This document shows, piece after piece, positions 34,856 to 43,367 of a DNA stretch of 64,000 nt. The notes under the pieces are model-generated. The model had not been told where the DNA came from and did no database searches. It worked only from the letters and a program-made list of their open reading frames with translations. The DNA is from PNNG01 sp046291695. GTDB taxonomy: Bacteria; Bacteroidota; Bacteroidia; UBA7662. The stretch's first letter is position 1; each line of letters starts with the position of its first letter. The translations under genes and the position numbers were made by a program. The stretch spans positions 1 to 64,000 of the forward strand of contig JBKBSO010000019.1 of the NCBI GenBank assembly GCA_046291695.1. Reading direction: 5' to 3'.

Positions 34856-35839
34856 CTATCTTACCTGGTTAACTCCCCTGCCTAATTGTACCGAAAGCAC
34901 AAAAAGACTCACAAAGGCCAGCGAACTAAAAACAATATGCAAGGCCTGTGGCACGGCTGGCAAACCAAACTGATTGAGGGCGACTCCTGTGAACACCTGC
35001 AACCCGGTTAAAAGCAAGGCAAAAATACCATACTTTTTTAAGCCTTGGCTTACAAAATCACGCTGTAACACATAAACCAAATACACCACCCCCAGCGTTA
35101 CAACCATCCAAAAATTCTTATGCATACCATAAACGGCCCCGAGCGAACGCAACCAAGCGCGTTTGTCATCACCCCCAATGCTCATTCCCGCAGCATCAAT
35201 CAGCTCGCGTACCTGTGTTCCTAAAATAATCTGCACCAACAATAAAGCCAATACAGACCAACTTTGCCATCGCGTTTTTGCCAATACCTTCACACTTTCA
35301 TTAAAGTCAACCGGCTTGCTGTACAAACGCGCCAAAACCAAAAAGCACACAATCAAAAGCGCCAGTAATAAATGTAGGGTAATGATCCCTTGATGTAAAT
35401 TGGTCATCACCACAAATGCCCCCACCCCACCTTGTATGAGCACAAATACAAAGGCTAAAACCGAATACAAGATTACCTTCCGGTTACGCCCCGCATAGGC
35501 CCGCCAAGCGGCTACCAAATTGGCAATGATGAACAAACCAGTGAGTACACCAAAAAGTCGATTCAAATATTCCGTCCAAGTTTTCACCGGATTAAAAGCC
35601 GTATCAGCGTATCCCCGCTTGGCATAGATTTCCTGATAATTTGCCGGCAACTGCGACTCCTGAGTAGGAGGCACCCATTGATCAAAACATTTTGGCCAAT
35701 CCGGACAGCCCATACCTGCGCCTGAGCTGCGTACGATACCACCAATAAGGATGAGTAAAAAAACAACAGCGATCGTGAGCGCACTCACCAACAGGTAGGT
35801 CCGCTCACGGCCGCTGCTATTGCTGACCGGCTTAGTCAT
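34856..35839 (-). CDS. ctaA: heme A synthase (COX15/CtaA)
   Basis: 327 residues, eight membrane helices in two repeats. The opening GGIVRSSGAGMGCPDWPKCF with the conserved cysteine pair is diagnostic; heme-ligand histidines appear in NLHQGIITLHLLLAL and in the later YGMHKNFWMV and QALHIVFSSL. It oxidises heme O to heme A. Six bases separate its start from the coxA stop, so it is cotranscribed with the oxidase. Confidence 0.95.
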   Translation of the reverse strand: MTKPVSNSSGRERTYLLVSALTIAVVFLLILIGGIVRSSGAGMGCPDWPKCFDQWVPPTQESQLPANYQEIYAKRGYADTAFNPVKTWTEYLNRLFGVLTGLFIIANLVAAWRAYAGRNRKVILYSVLAFVFVLIQGGVGAFVVMTNLHQGIITLHLLLALLIVCFLVLARLYSKPVDFNESVKVLAKTRWQSWSVLALLLVQIILGTQVRELIDAAGMSIGGDDKRAWLRSLGAVYGMHKNFWMVVTLGVVYLVYVLQRDFVSQGLKKYGIFALLLTGLQVFTGVALNQFGLPAVPQALHIVFSSLAFVSLFVLSVQLGRGVNQVR

Positions 35840-35845
35840 GCTTAA

Positions 35846-37714
35846 TTATGCTCTTTTCAAGCCAAAGAAATGCAGGAAGCGACTGAACATCAGCGTTTCA
35901 CCGGCCGACACTTCGGGCTGAGCCTCACGCTCAGGTACCGGTGCTGTTTTCGGTGCACGCAACTCTTCAGGCAAATCATCGTCCTTTACCGTCTGTGGAA
36001 TAAAGTCTTCGGGCGCACCGGGACGACTGTAGTCGTACGGCCAACGGTGTACATGAGGAATGTTGCCAGGCCAGTTACCATGGATGCGCTCCACTGGAGT
36101 AGTCCACTCCAAGGTATTCGACTTCCAAGGGTTCTGAGGGGCATCTTTTCCACGGCGCATGCTGTAGAAGAAGTTGAAGATGAAGATAAACTGTGCAGCA
36201 GTACCCAAAATAGCTGATACCGAGATAAACTTATTCAGGTTCATCCACTCGGCCATGTACTCAAAACCGGTGAAGTTGTAATAACGACGAGGTACGCCAT
36301 CGATACCCATGAAGTGCATGGGGAAGAATACCATGTAAACGGCTGCAAAGGTTAACCAGAAGTGCAGATAACCCAGCTTTTCGTTGAGCAATTTGCCATA
36401 CATCTTAGGATACCAGTGATAAACACCCGCCAACATACCAAAGAGCGAAGCAGAACCCATAACCAGGTGGAAGTGAGCTACTACAAAATAGGTATCGTGC
36501 AAATTGATGTCGAGGGCAGCATTACCCAACCAAATACCTGTCAATCCACCCGAAATAAAGAGCGAAACCAAGCCAATGGCAAACAACATGGCCGGCGTAA
36601 AGCGGATATTTCCGCGCCATAGCGTAGCCAAATAGTTAAAGGTTTTTACTGCCGATGGCACCGCAATCACCAGCGTTAGGATCATGAACACATTGCCCAG
36701 GAAAGGGTTCATACCGGTTACAAACATGTGGTGACCCCATACGATGAACGACAGGAATGAGATACCCAACAACGAACCAATCATGGCGCGGTAACCGAAA
36801 ATAGGCTTACGGGCATTGGTAGCGATAACTTCAGACGTAATACCCAAAGCCGGCATCAAAACAATATAAACCTCAGGGTGCCCCAGGAACCAGAACAAGT
36901 GCTGGAAAAGAATGGGCGAACCACCCTCGCGGTTTAAGACTTCACCGGAAATAAAAATATCACTCAGGTAGAAGCTGGTTCCGAAACTACGGTCGAAAAT
37001 CAACAGAACCGCAGCTGCTAACAATACCGGGAACGATAGTGTACCCAAGATGGCAGTAGTTAGGAACGACCAAATGGTCAATGGCATGCGAGTCATCTTC
37101 ATGCCCACGGTACGCATATTCAAAATGGTGGTGATGTAGTTCAAAGCACCCATCAAAGAGGATGCAATGAAGAGGGTCATCGATACCAACCAAAGCGTCA
37201 TGCCTAACCCAGAGCCAGGAACGGCTTGCGGAAGGGCCGAAAGCGGCGGATAAATCGTCCAACCAGCTGATGCAGGGCCGCTTTCAACGAAAAGCGATAC
37301 CAACATAATTACGCTCGAAAGGAAGAATAACCAGTAGCTCAACATATTCAGGAATGGAGACGCCATGTCGCGGGCACCAATCTGAAACGGAATGAGGAGA
37401 TTCGAAAAAGTACCGCTCAAACCAGCTGTGAGCACAAAGAATACCATCAAGGTACCGTGCATGGTTACCAAGGCGAGGTAAAAATTCGGATCGAGACGAC
37501 CGCCTTTACCCCAATCGCCCAACAGGCTTTCGAGCCAAGGGAAAGTTTCCTCGGGCCAGCCAAGCTGTAAGCGGAATAAAAGCGACAGACCAGCGGCAAT
37601 TAAAGCCATAATCATACCCGTAATCAGGTATTGCTTGGCAATCATTTTGTGGTCTTGCGAGAAAATATACTTCGTAATGAAGCTCTCGTGGTGGTGTTCG
37701 TGATTATGCGACAT
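35846..37714 (-). CDS. coxA: cytochrome c oxidase subunit I
   Basis: 622 residues, twelve core helices. Heme and CuB ligands are seen in TMHGTLMVFFVL, FWFLGHPEVYIVLMPALG (His-Tyr crosslink), IVWGHHMFVTGM and VVAHFHLVMG. It is an aa3-type (A family) subunit, reducing oxygen to water and pumping protons. The first ~30 residues are His-rich and the C-terminal ~70 residues are a soluble Pro/Glu-rich extension. It starts 20 bases after the coxB stop. Confidence 0.97.
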   Translation of the reverse strand: MSHNHEHHHESFITKYIFSQDHKMIAKQYLITGMIMALIAAGLSLLFRLQLGWPEETFPWLESLLGDWGKGGRLDPNFYLALVTMHGTLMVFFVLTAGLSGTFSNLLIPFQIGARDMASPFLNMLSYWLFFLSSVIMLVSLFVESGPASAGWTIYPPLSALPQAVPGSGLGMTLWLVSMTLFIASSLMGALNYITTILNMRTVGMKMTRMPLTIWSFLTTAILGTLSFPVLLAAAVLLIFDRSFGTSFYLSDIFISGEVLNREGGSPILFQHLFWFLGHPEVYIVLMPALGITSEVIATNARKPIFGYRAMIGSLLGISFLSFIVWGHHMFVTGMNPFLGNVFMILTLVIAVPSAVKTFNYLATLWRGNIRFTPAMLFAIGLVSLFISGGLTGIWLGNAALDINLHDTYFVVAHFHLVMGSASLFGMLAGVYHWYPKMYGKLLNEKLGYLHFWLTFAAVYMVFFPMHFMGIDGVPRRYYNFTGFEYMAEWMNLNKFISVSAILGTAAQFIFIFNFFYSMRRGKDAPQNPWKSNTLEWTTPVERIHGNWPGNIPHVHRWPYDYSRPGAPEDFIPQTVKDDDLPEELRAPKTAPVPEREAQPEVSAGETLMFSRFLHFFGLKRA

Positions 37715-37734
37715 ATCTCTTGTACCGTTAATGC

Positions 37735-39159
37735 TTAATGAATAGATGCTGTTTGTGTTTCGGCCTTACGGAAGTAAGTGCGCTGCTTGCTCAACCAGGC
37801 TTCGTATTCCGCCTCGCTCACCACCACAAACTTCATACGCATGTTGAAGTGGGCAGCTCCGCAGATTTTATTACAAGCCAGCTCGTAGTTAAAATTGTAA
37901 TTGTTGGTTTTTACACGCATCTCCTCGGTGGTGATGGTAGGTGTAAACACAAACTGTGTTGGCATGCCTGGCACCACGTTCATTTGTACGCGGAAATGTG
38001 GCAAATAAGCCGAGTGAATCACGTCGCGGGCACGCAGACGCAAAATCACCTGACGGTTTACCGGCAAATACACTTCCGGCACCAACAAATCGTCTTGTGC
38101 GTTGGGGTCTTCGGCATCGATACCCATGCTGTTGGTTGCGCTGATCATACGATAATCGTGTGCACCCAATACGCCATCGGCTCCCGGGAAACGTGCCTGC
38201 CAGCCAAACTGGAAAGCGAAAAGCTCGAGTTCAACCGGATTCTCTTCCAGTTCTCCTTGCGTAATCTCGCGCCATACCTTGGTGCCGTATAATACCAATA
38301 CAGTAAGTACAATGGCCGGAATTACCGTCCAGAAAAACTCCAGTTTGTGGTTGTCTGGATAGAACAAAGCCTTTGTTTCATTGCCCTTGCGACGGTAAAT
38401 CCAAGCGTAAACAAACAAAAGGATGTGGGTTAGTACGAACATCACAAAGGTGATGGCGAAAGTAATCACCAACATCTGATCGATGACCACACCATGTTCC
38501 GAAGCAGCCTCAGGCAAGGTAAAACGCATATAACGCGCAAACTGCAAGCCAACCAGCCCCATGCCTACCACAAGGAAAACCAAGAACAAAGCACCATTGA
38601 TGGAGTTCCAGTCGAACAAGCGTACACCTTTCAACTTGTAGCGCGCCGACACTACGCGACCAGCGTACAAAATCATGGCACCCAACATGATGAAGGCCAA
38701 AATAACCAAAGGTGCGTTGCCAAATGCCGATTTTGGTTTTCCACCTCCACCTACAGCACCATCGCCCCCAGCAGCTGCCTGCTTGCTGCTAACTTCAGCC
38801 TCCTGCTCTTTGATAAAAGCCAGTACTGATTTGATTTCATCGTCGGTCCAGTCGTAAGCCGGCATGGCTACCTTGTTCCAATCGTTAAACAATTGTACCG
38901 CCGTTTCATCGCCAGCAGCAATCATGGCCGCCGAATTGCGAATCCACTTAATCAACCAGGCTTCATCGCGCCGATCAAAAACACCTTGCAGTGCTGGACC
39001 CACCAGGTCCTGATCGATTCTGTGACAGGCAGCACAGTTGTTGTTGTACAATTCAGCACCCGAAGGTTGCGCCTGAACACTGAGGCTACTCAGCCCAAGA
39101 AATACGAAAAGCAGCGCTTGTGCGAACCACTTGACAGGAGAAATGCAGTTTAACTTCAT
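37735..39159 (-). CDS. coxB: cytochrome c oxidase subunit II with an N-terminal cytochrome c domain
   Basis: 474 residues from the ATG at 39159. A signal peptide (ALLFVFLGLSSLSVQAQ) precedes a class I cytochrome c with CAACH at residues 42-46 and a candidate axial Met in VAMPAYDW near 99. A Gly-rich linker (about 125-145) leads to two extra membrane helices, then the two helices of subunit II (about 240-310), then the cupredoxin with the CuA site CNKICGAAHFNM near 429-440. In well known caa3 oxidases the cytochrome c lies at the C-terminus of subunit II; here it is at the N-terminus. It should accept electrons directly and pass them to CuA in the periplasm. Starts at 39219 would put about 20 non-signal residues in front. 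Confidence 0.93.
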   Translation of the reverse strand: MKLNCISPVKWFAQALLFVFLGLSSLSVQAQPSGAELYNNNCAACHRIDQDLVGPALQGVFDRRDEAWLIKWIRNSAAMIAAGDETAVQLFNDWNKVAMPAYDWTDDEIKSVLAFIKEQEAEVSSKQAAAGGDGAVGGGGKPKSAFGNAPLVILAFIMLGAMILYAGRVVSARYKLKGVRLFDWNSINGALFLVFLVVGMGLVGLQFARYMRFTLPEAASEHGVVIDQMLVITFAITFVMFVLTHILLFVYAWIYRRKGNETKALFYPDNHKLEFFWTVIPAIVLTVLVLYGTKVWREITQGELEENPVELELFAFQFGWQARFPGADGVLGAHDYRMISATNSMGIDAEDPNAQDDLLVPEVYLPVNRQVILRLRARDVIHSAYLPHFRVQMNVVPGMPTQFVFTPTITTEEMRVKTNNYNFNYELACNKICGAAHFNMRMKFVVVSEAEYEAWLSKQRTYFRKAETQTASIH

Positions 39160-39292
39160 CGTATAGGTTATCAATTGTATGCTATGGTCGGATGCATTCC
39201 TCATTACTTTCGCCCTCATTCAAACTATCAAACAGCTTAAATATCGGATAGTTTTGTCTGCTGACGATTTTTTTCGGGATGCAAAACACCCG

Positions 39293-39300
39293 CAAATATA
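39293..39300 (-). promoter_or_regulatory. Bacteroidota-type -7 element (TATATTTG) for the oxidase operon
   Basis: TATATTTG on the minus strand matches TAnnTTTG, 133 bases before the coxB ATG at 39159. No -33 TTG at standard spacing is visible, so the call rests on one element and on position. Confidence 0.35.
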
Positions 39301-39431
39301 GAAAAATATTGACCTGCAGATGACAGTTATCATGCTTGTTAAAAATTTAAACCCGTTATAAATGCCGCACCAAATAACCGTCCGCCACCAAACCACTTCC
39401 TTCGGCTTTCGAAAAGCCACTGCCCACAAAC

Positions 39432-39462
39432 AAAAAAAGGCGCCACTACAGGCGCCCTTTTT
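39432..39462 (-). terminator. bidirectional terminator after the metalloprotease gene
   Basis: GGCGCC at 39439-39444 pairs with GGCGCC at 39451-39456 around ACTACA, flanked by A and T runs on the two sides, so it can stop transcription both ways. It separates the metalloprotease gene from the oxidase operon. Confidence 0.85.
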
Positions 39463-39477
39463 GCTGAATATCAAGGC

Positions 39478-42105
39478 TTAAGATTTTTTCATAGCCTGAT
39501 CGATCTTAAACCGCAAGTGATCGCGATGCGCACGTGTTTCGGCATCGGCACCCGGGTTCGTGCGCAGTTGCGTATTGAGCTTATTGAGCTGGGCCAGGGC
39601 CTGACTTTGCGATAAATAATCGAAGCTGGCAGGTGTTTTAGGATTCAGCCCGGCAATGGCAATAAGTTTTTCTACATAGTCGAGCTGCAGGTTCTGGCGG
39701 AAGCTGTTCACCTTTCCGTTCATATCGGCCTTAAAAATGCCATCGGTAAGCTCGTTAAACACTTCGAGCAGGCTGTAGCTGTTGCCATACAAACGGCTGT
39801 CGCTGATGCGCTGCAAGGTAACCGGATGAAGTAGGTGGGCCAACACCATGCGCTGGGTGGTTAAGGCACGCTGGTGGATTTTCGGGTCTTCGGTTTGGGC
39901 GAAGAAACCAAAGCCCCTACGCTGAACTTGCAGGTATTCGTACAAAGGCATGGCCTGCTCAAAGGCATTGGGCGCAAAAACATAACGTTCGAGGGCCTTC
40001 ATGGCGCGCTGCTGATCGGCCTTGCTTACCGGCTCAAACGGCTTGCCGCTTCCCTCCTGCCCCACAAATCCACGGTCGACATACACCCCGCCGATGTAAC
40101 GGCTGATGGTGCTGGCTGCATTCATGGTTTCGCCGCCCAAAATGCTGTAGGCCTGCAACAACTCCTGATAGCTTTGGCCCGCTTTGCTGTATTTTTCGAA
40201 TAAACCGGCGTACAAGTTGTTTACCAATTCAAAACGATCGATGCTGTAACTGATGGCATCACCACTCATATCGTTTACATTGACGCGCGGATCAATAGCC
40301 TTGCCCGGCGAGCGCATATCGTCGGCATCGTTACCAAAGGTAAGCTCTGGCCGGGTGCTGCGCGCTAAAATGGCGTTCAAGCGTGCTTCTTCAGCCGCTG
40401 CATCGGCTACGGCTGTTGAATAGCCATATTCAATCACCCACATATCGTAAGGACCGGGTCGCGTGGTGAAAAACTGCCCTTGCTTGGCCTGATCGCGATG
40501 CAAATTCACCGCCGGATAATCCATTACCGAGCCTACTAGCCCAAGCTCACGGGTAAGGGCTTCGTTGTGCAGGTCTTTGGGCAGGTGAAGCTGACTGGCT
40601 TTCATATTGTGATTAAGCCCGAGCGTATGCCCCATTTCGTGCATAATCAGGTAAAAAAGCGATTCCTCAAGGTATTGTTCCTTCTTCTCGTCGCTGGCGC
40701 CACTGAGTTCGAGGGCCTGCATGCCAAGTAAAAAATTATGCTGCAAAAAGGCCGAAGCATGGCAGCTGTGCCCATGGTCTTGTGCCAGGTGCTCACCGGC
40801 ATCTTCATCAAAATCGTAAAGATTCAACAAACCGAGGTTGTTGAATAAGGCCGATTGTTTGATGCGATTGGTCACAAAAACATACTCCAACATGATGTCG
40901 GCACCTAAAATTTGACCGGTACGCGGATTCACAAAGCTGGGCCCATAACCGCCAAAAGGAGGAAATGGCGACGAAGTCCAACGCAATACATTGTAGCGGA
41001 TGTCGCCGGCATCCCAGTCGGCCGAATCGGGCTGCACCTTCATTACCACCGCATTTTTGAAGCCTGCCTGCTCAAAGGCCAGGTTCCACATTTCGCCTGC
41101 CCGCTTGATGATGTCGCGGAACTCATGCGGGGTGGTGTTTTCAATCCACCATACAATGGGTTCTACCGGCTCACTGATGGCTGCCTCCGGATCCTGCTTA
41201 ACCAAATGCCACCTGTTGATAACATCGCGGTAATTGGTGGCCGAAACTGAGGTCATATCGTTTACCTGCTGTCCGAAATAACCCAAACGGGGATCATCGC
41301 GTCGTGGCTGGTAGTCATTTTGGGGCATGGCAATAATGCTGTGCTGTATGCGTACCGTAATGGCCCGCGGATCGGCCACATCTTTACCTCCTGCATTGGA
41401 GGCATTCGGATTGTCGTACACCAAATCCACCACCACATCGGTGTTCTCGGGATATGAACGGATGTTTACGTATTTCGACTTGCCCTTATTCAAATTACCC
41501 AAACCAAACATGGCGGCTGCCGCCGGGCCCTCGCGCCTTGGCGGACGTACCCGGTCGAACTTTTCGTCCATGAACAAATTGGTGGCCTCGATTAGCAAAT
41601 CGCCCGTCTTTTCGTCTTCAGCCACAATTTTTTCGCTCAGCAACAAGGCGTTGCCCACATTGGCTTCAGCACTTTTGCTGAGTGGATTTTCAGGATCGAA
41701 ATAAAAGCCGAGGTTTTGTACTTCAAAATCAATCCGATCGAAGTAGCGCTCAACCTTAAACACCAGGTTATTGCGGAACGAACCGCGATTTAAACCCACA
41801 CGGGCCAAGCCATTTTCGGCGTAACTCCAATAAATAAACTCCTGCCCTAATTGGTCCTTTTTCAAGCGCAGATAGGTCTTACCATCGGAAGTGTCCTGGT
41901 AAATCGTCATTAAGCCCTGATGGGCAATGGTATTTTTAGTTTTAGAAGCGATGTCGGGCTTTTTGGCTGCTTTAGGCGCGTCGGGCTTGGCTGCTTCGGT
42001 GCTTGCCGGTGCTGACTTTTTTTTCTTTTTCGACTGGGCCAGCAGGCTTTCGGTTTGTAACGAAAAGGCCAGTGCCAGAAGCACAACTAAATGAAAATGT
42101 TTCAT
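39478..42105 (-). CDS. exported zinc-dependent metalloprotease (DUF5117/DUF4953 type)
   Basis: 875 residues from the ATG at 42105 (one at 42111 is equally possible). The signal peptide LVVLLALAFSLQTESLLAQ is followed by a Lys/Ala/Pro-rich linker of about 35 residues. The metzincin-like zinc site HEMGHTLGLNH is near residue 487. Sequences GLARVGLNRGSFRN and VWWIENTTPHEFRD match the large Bacteroidota zinc-dependent metalloprotease family with DUF5118, DUF5117 and DUF4953 parts. It should act in the periplasm or at the surface; no lipobox or T9SS sorting domain is seen. Substrate unknown. It has its own promoter match upstream and a terminator downstream. Confidence 0.9.
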   Translation of the reverse strand: MKHFHLVVLLALAFSLQTESLLAQSKKKKKSAPASTEAAKPDAPKAAKKPDIASKTKNTIAHQGLMTIYQDTSDGKTYLRLKKDQLGQEFIYWSYAENGLARVGLNRGSFRNNLVFKVERYFDRIDFEVQNLGFYFDPENPLSKSAEANVGNALLLSEKIVAEDEKTGDLLIEATNLFMDEKFDRVRPPRREGPAAAAMFGLGNLNKGKSKYVNIRSYPENTDVVVDLVYDNPNASNAGGKDVADPRAITVRIQHSIIAMPQNDYQPRRDDPRLGYFGQQVNDMTSVSATNYRDVINRWHLVKQDPEAAISEPVEPIVWWIENTTPHEFRDIIKRAGEMWNLAFEQAGFKNAVVMKVQPDSADWDAGDIRYNVLRWTSSPFPPFGGYGPSFVNPRTGQILGADIMLEYVFVTNRIKQSALFNNLGLLNLYDFDEDAGEHLAQDHGHSCHASAFLQHNFLLGMQALELSGASDEKKEQYLEESLFYLIMHEMGHTLGLNHNMKASQLHLPKDLHNEALTRELGLVGSVMDYPAVNLHRDQAKQGQFFTTRPGPYDMWVIEYGYSTAVADAAAEEARLNAILARSTRPELTFGNDADDMRSPGKAIDPRVNVNDMSGDAISYSIDRFELVNNLYAGLFEKYSKAGQSYQELLQAYSILGGETMNAASTISRYIGGVYVDRGFVGQEGSGKPFEPVSKADQQRAMKALERYVFAPNAFEQAMPLYEYLQVQRRGFGFFAQTEDPKIHQRALTTQRMVLAHLLHPVTLQRISDSRLYGNSYSLLEVFNELTDGIFKADMNGKVNSFRQNLQLDYVEKLIAIAGLNPKTPASFDYLSQSQALAQLNKLNTQLRTNPGADAETRAHRDHLRFKIDQAMKKS

Positions 42106-42126
42106 GTACAAAAATTAAAAAGAGGT

Positions 42127-42134
42127 CAAATATA
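42127..42134 (-). promoter_or_regulatory. Bacteroidota-type -7 element (TATATTTG) for the metalloprotease gene
   Basis: TATATTTG on the minus strand, 21 bases before the ATG at 42105, fits TAnnTTTG. Confidence 0.45.
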
Positions 42135-42234
42135 AGCCAGATGGCCTTTGGTAAATTGTAAAATTCGTTAACAATGGCAAGGGCTACGGCTGGCAGCTGC
42201 TAGAAAGGCCGCCTTGTTAGGACCAACATAAAGT

Positions 42235-43101
42235 CTATTGCCCCAGATAAACTTTCAGGGCCCTGCTCCGACTGGTATTCCGGAGGCGACGAATAGATTT
42301 TTCCTTGATCTGCCGCACACGCTCACGTGTTAAACTGAATTTGTCGCCGATTTCTTCGAGCGTGAGGGGTGGAATGCCACCTAAGCCAAAATAAAAACGT
42401 AAAACATCGGCCTCGCGCTTGGTGAGGGTGCTGAGGGCTCGCTCCACTTCGCGGCGTAGCGACTCGCTCATCAAACCGTTATCGGGACGTTCCTGATCGT
42501 CGTCTTGGAGCACGTCGAGCAGTGAGTTTTCTTCGCCATCGGCAAAAGGCGCATCCATCGATACATGCCGGCCCGAAACCTTCATCGTGTCTTCCACATC
42601 GTTGATGGTCATGTCGAGTACCTCAGCCAGTTCTTCGGCTGTGGGCTCGCGCTCGAACTGCTGCTCGAGCTGCGAAAAGGCTTTGGAGATTTTATTCAGC
42701 GATCCCACCCGGTTCAGTGGCAAGCGCACAATGCGCGATTGTTCGGCCAAGGCTTGTAAAATCGACTGACGGATCCACCAAACCGCATAAGAGATGAACT
42801 TAAAACCACGTGTTTCGTCGAAGCGTTGTCCGGCTTTGATGAGCCCCAGATTGCCTTCGTTGATCAAATCGCCCAGGGTTAAGCCTTGGTTTTGGTATTG
42901 CTTGGCTACCGAGACTACAAAACGCAGATTGGCCTTGGTAAGCTTTTCGAGGGCTTTCTGATCGCCGGCTTGAATTCGTTTGGCCAGCTGTACCTCCTCG
43001 TCGGCCGTAATCAAATCAACTTTACCAATTTCTTGTAAGTACTTATCAAGCGACTGACTTTCGCGATTGGTAATTTGCTTGCTGATTTTAAGCTGACGCA
43101 T
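42235..43101 (-). CDS. rpoD: primary RNA polymerase sigma factor (sigma-70)
   Basis: 288 residues. Region 1.2 begins at SLDKYLQEIGKVDLIT, region 2 contains NLRFVVSVAKQYQNQG, LIQ-type recognition residues and FISYAVWWIRQSI, region 3 QLEQQFEREPTAEEL and region 4 TLEEIGDKFSLTRERVRQI. The lack of region 1.1 and of the long non-conserved insert is typical of the Bacteroidota primary sigma, which recognises TTG/TAnnTTTG promoters, the element type seen repeatedly in this window. It stands alone, with about 270 bases free of genes upstream. Confidence 0.96.
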   Translation of the reverse strand: MRQLKISKQITNRESQSLDKYLQEIGKVDLITADEEVQLAKRIQAGDQKALEKLTKANLRFVVSVAKQYQNQGLTLGDLINEGNLGLIKAGQRFDETRGFKFISYAVWWIRQSILQALAEQSRIVRLPLNRVGSLNKISKAFSQLEQQFEREPTAEELAEVLDMTINDVEDTMKVSGRHVSMDAPFADGEENSLLDVLQDDDQERPDNGLMSESLRREVERALSTLTKREADVLRFYFGLGGIPPLTLEEIGDKFSLTRERVRQIKEKSIRRLRNTSRSRALKVYLGQ

Positions 43102-43367
43102 AGGACATATTCTTTAAAGGTTGCAGCCTTAATTAGGCAACAATCACACTCTTGGCAATTTCAGAAATAAATTCGAATAGCTAAATACGGCAGTAAACGG
43201 CATCTTGTCAAGTTTGTAACCCAATTCAACCGAAGATTTTTTACAACTTTAATGAAAATGCCATATTGTTTTAGAAAATGGCGCATATATCACATTATTT
43301 AATGTTAATATATGATGGAAGTCATTCGTGCAATGCCGCCATTAAAACTCGGCAAGGTCGTATCTAA

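Larger units (their letters stand above)
39160..39477. other. upstream region of the oxidase operon
   Basis: These 318 bases hold no convincing gene. They contain the presumed oxidase promoter (39293-39300), an AT-rich leader of about 130 bases before coxB, and the terminator of the metalloprotease gene at 39432-39462. Genes of alternative complex III, which often precede coxB in this phylum, are not here. Confidence 0.7.

Noticed and set aside
37735..39159. The cytochrome c part of CoxB as a separate gene fused by a sequencing error
   Set aside because: One frame runs without break through the linker and helices, and the linker composition suits a true fusion.
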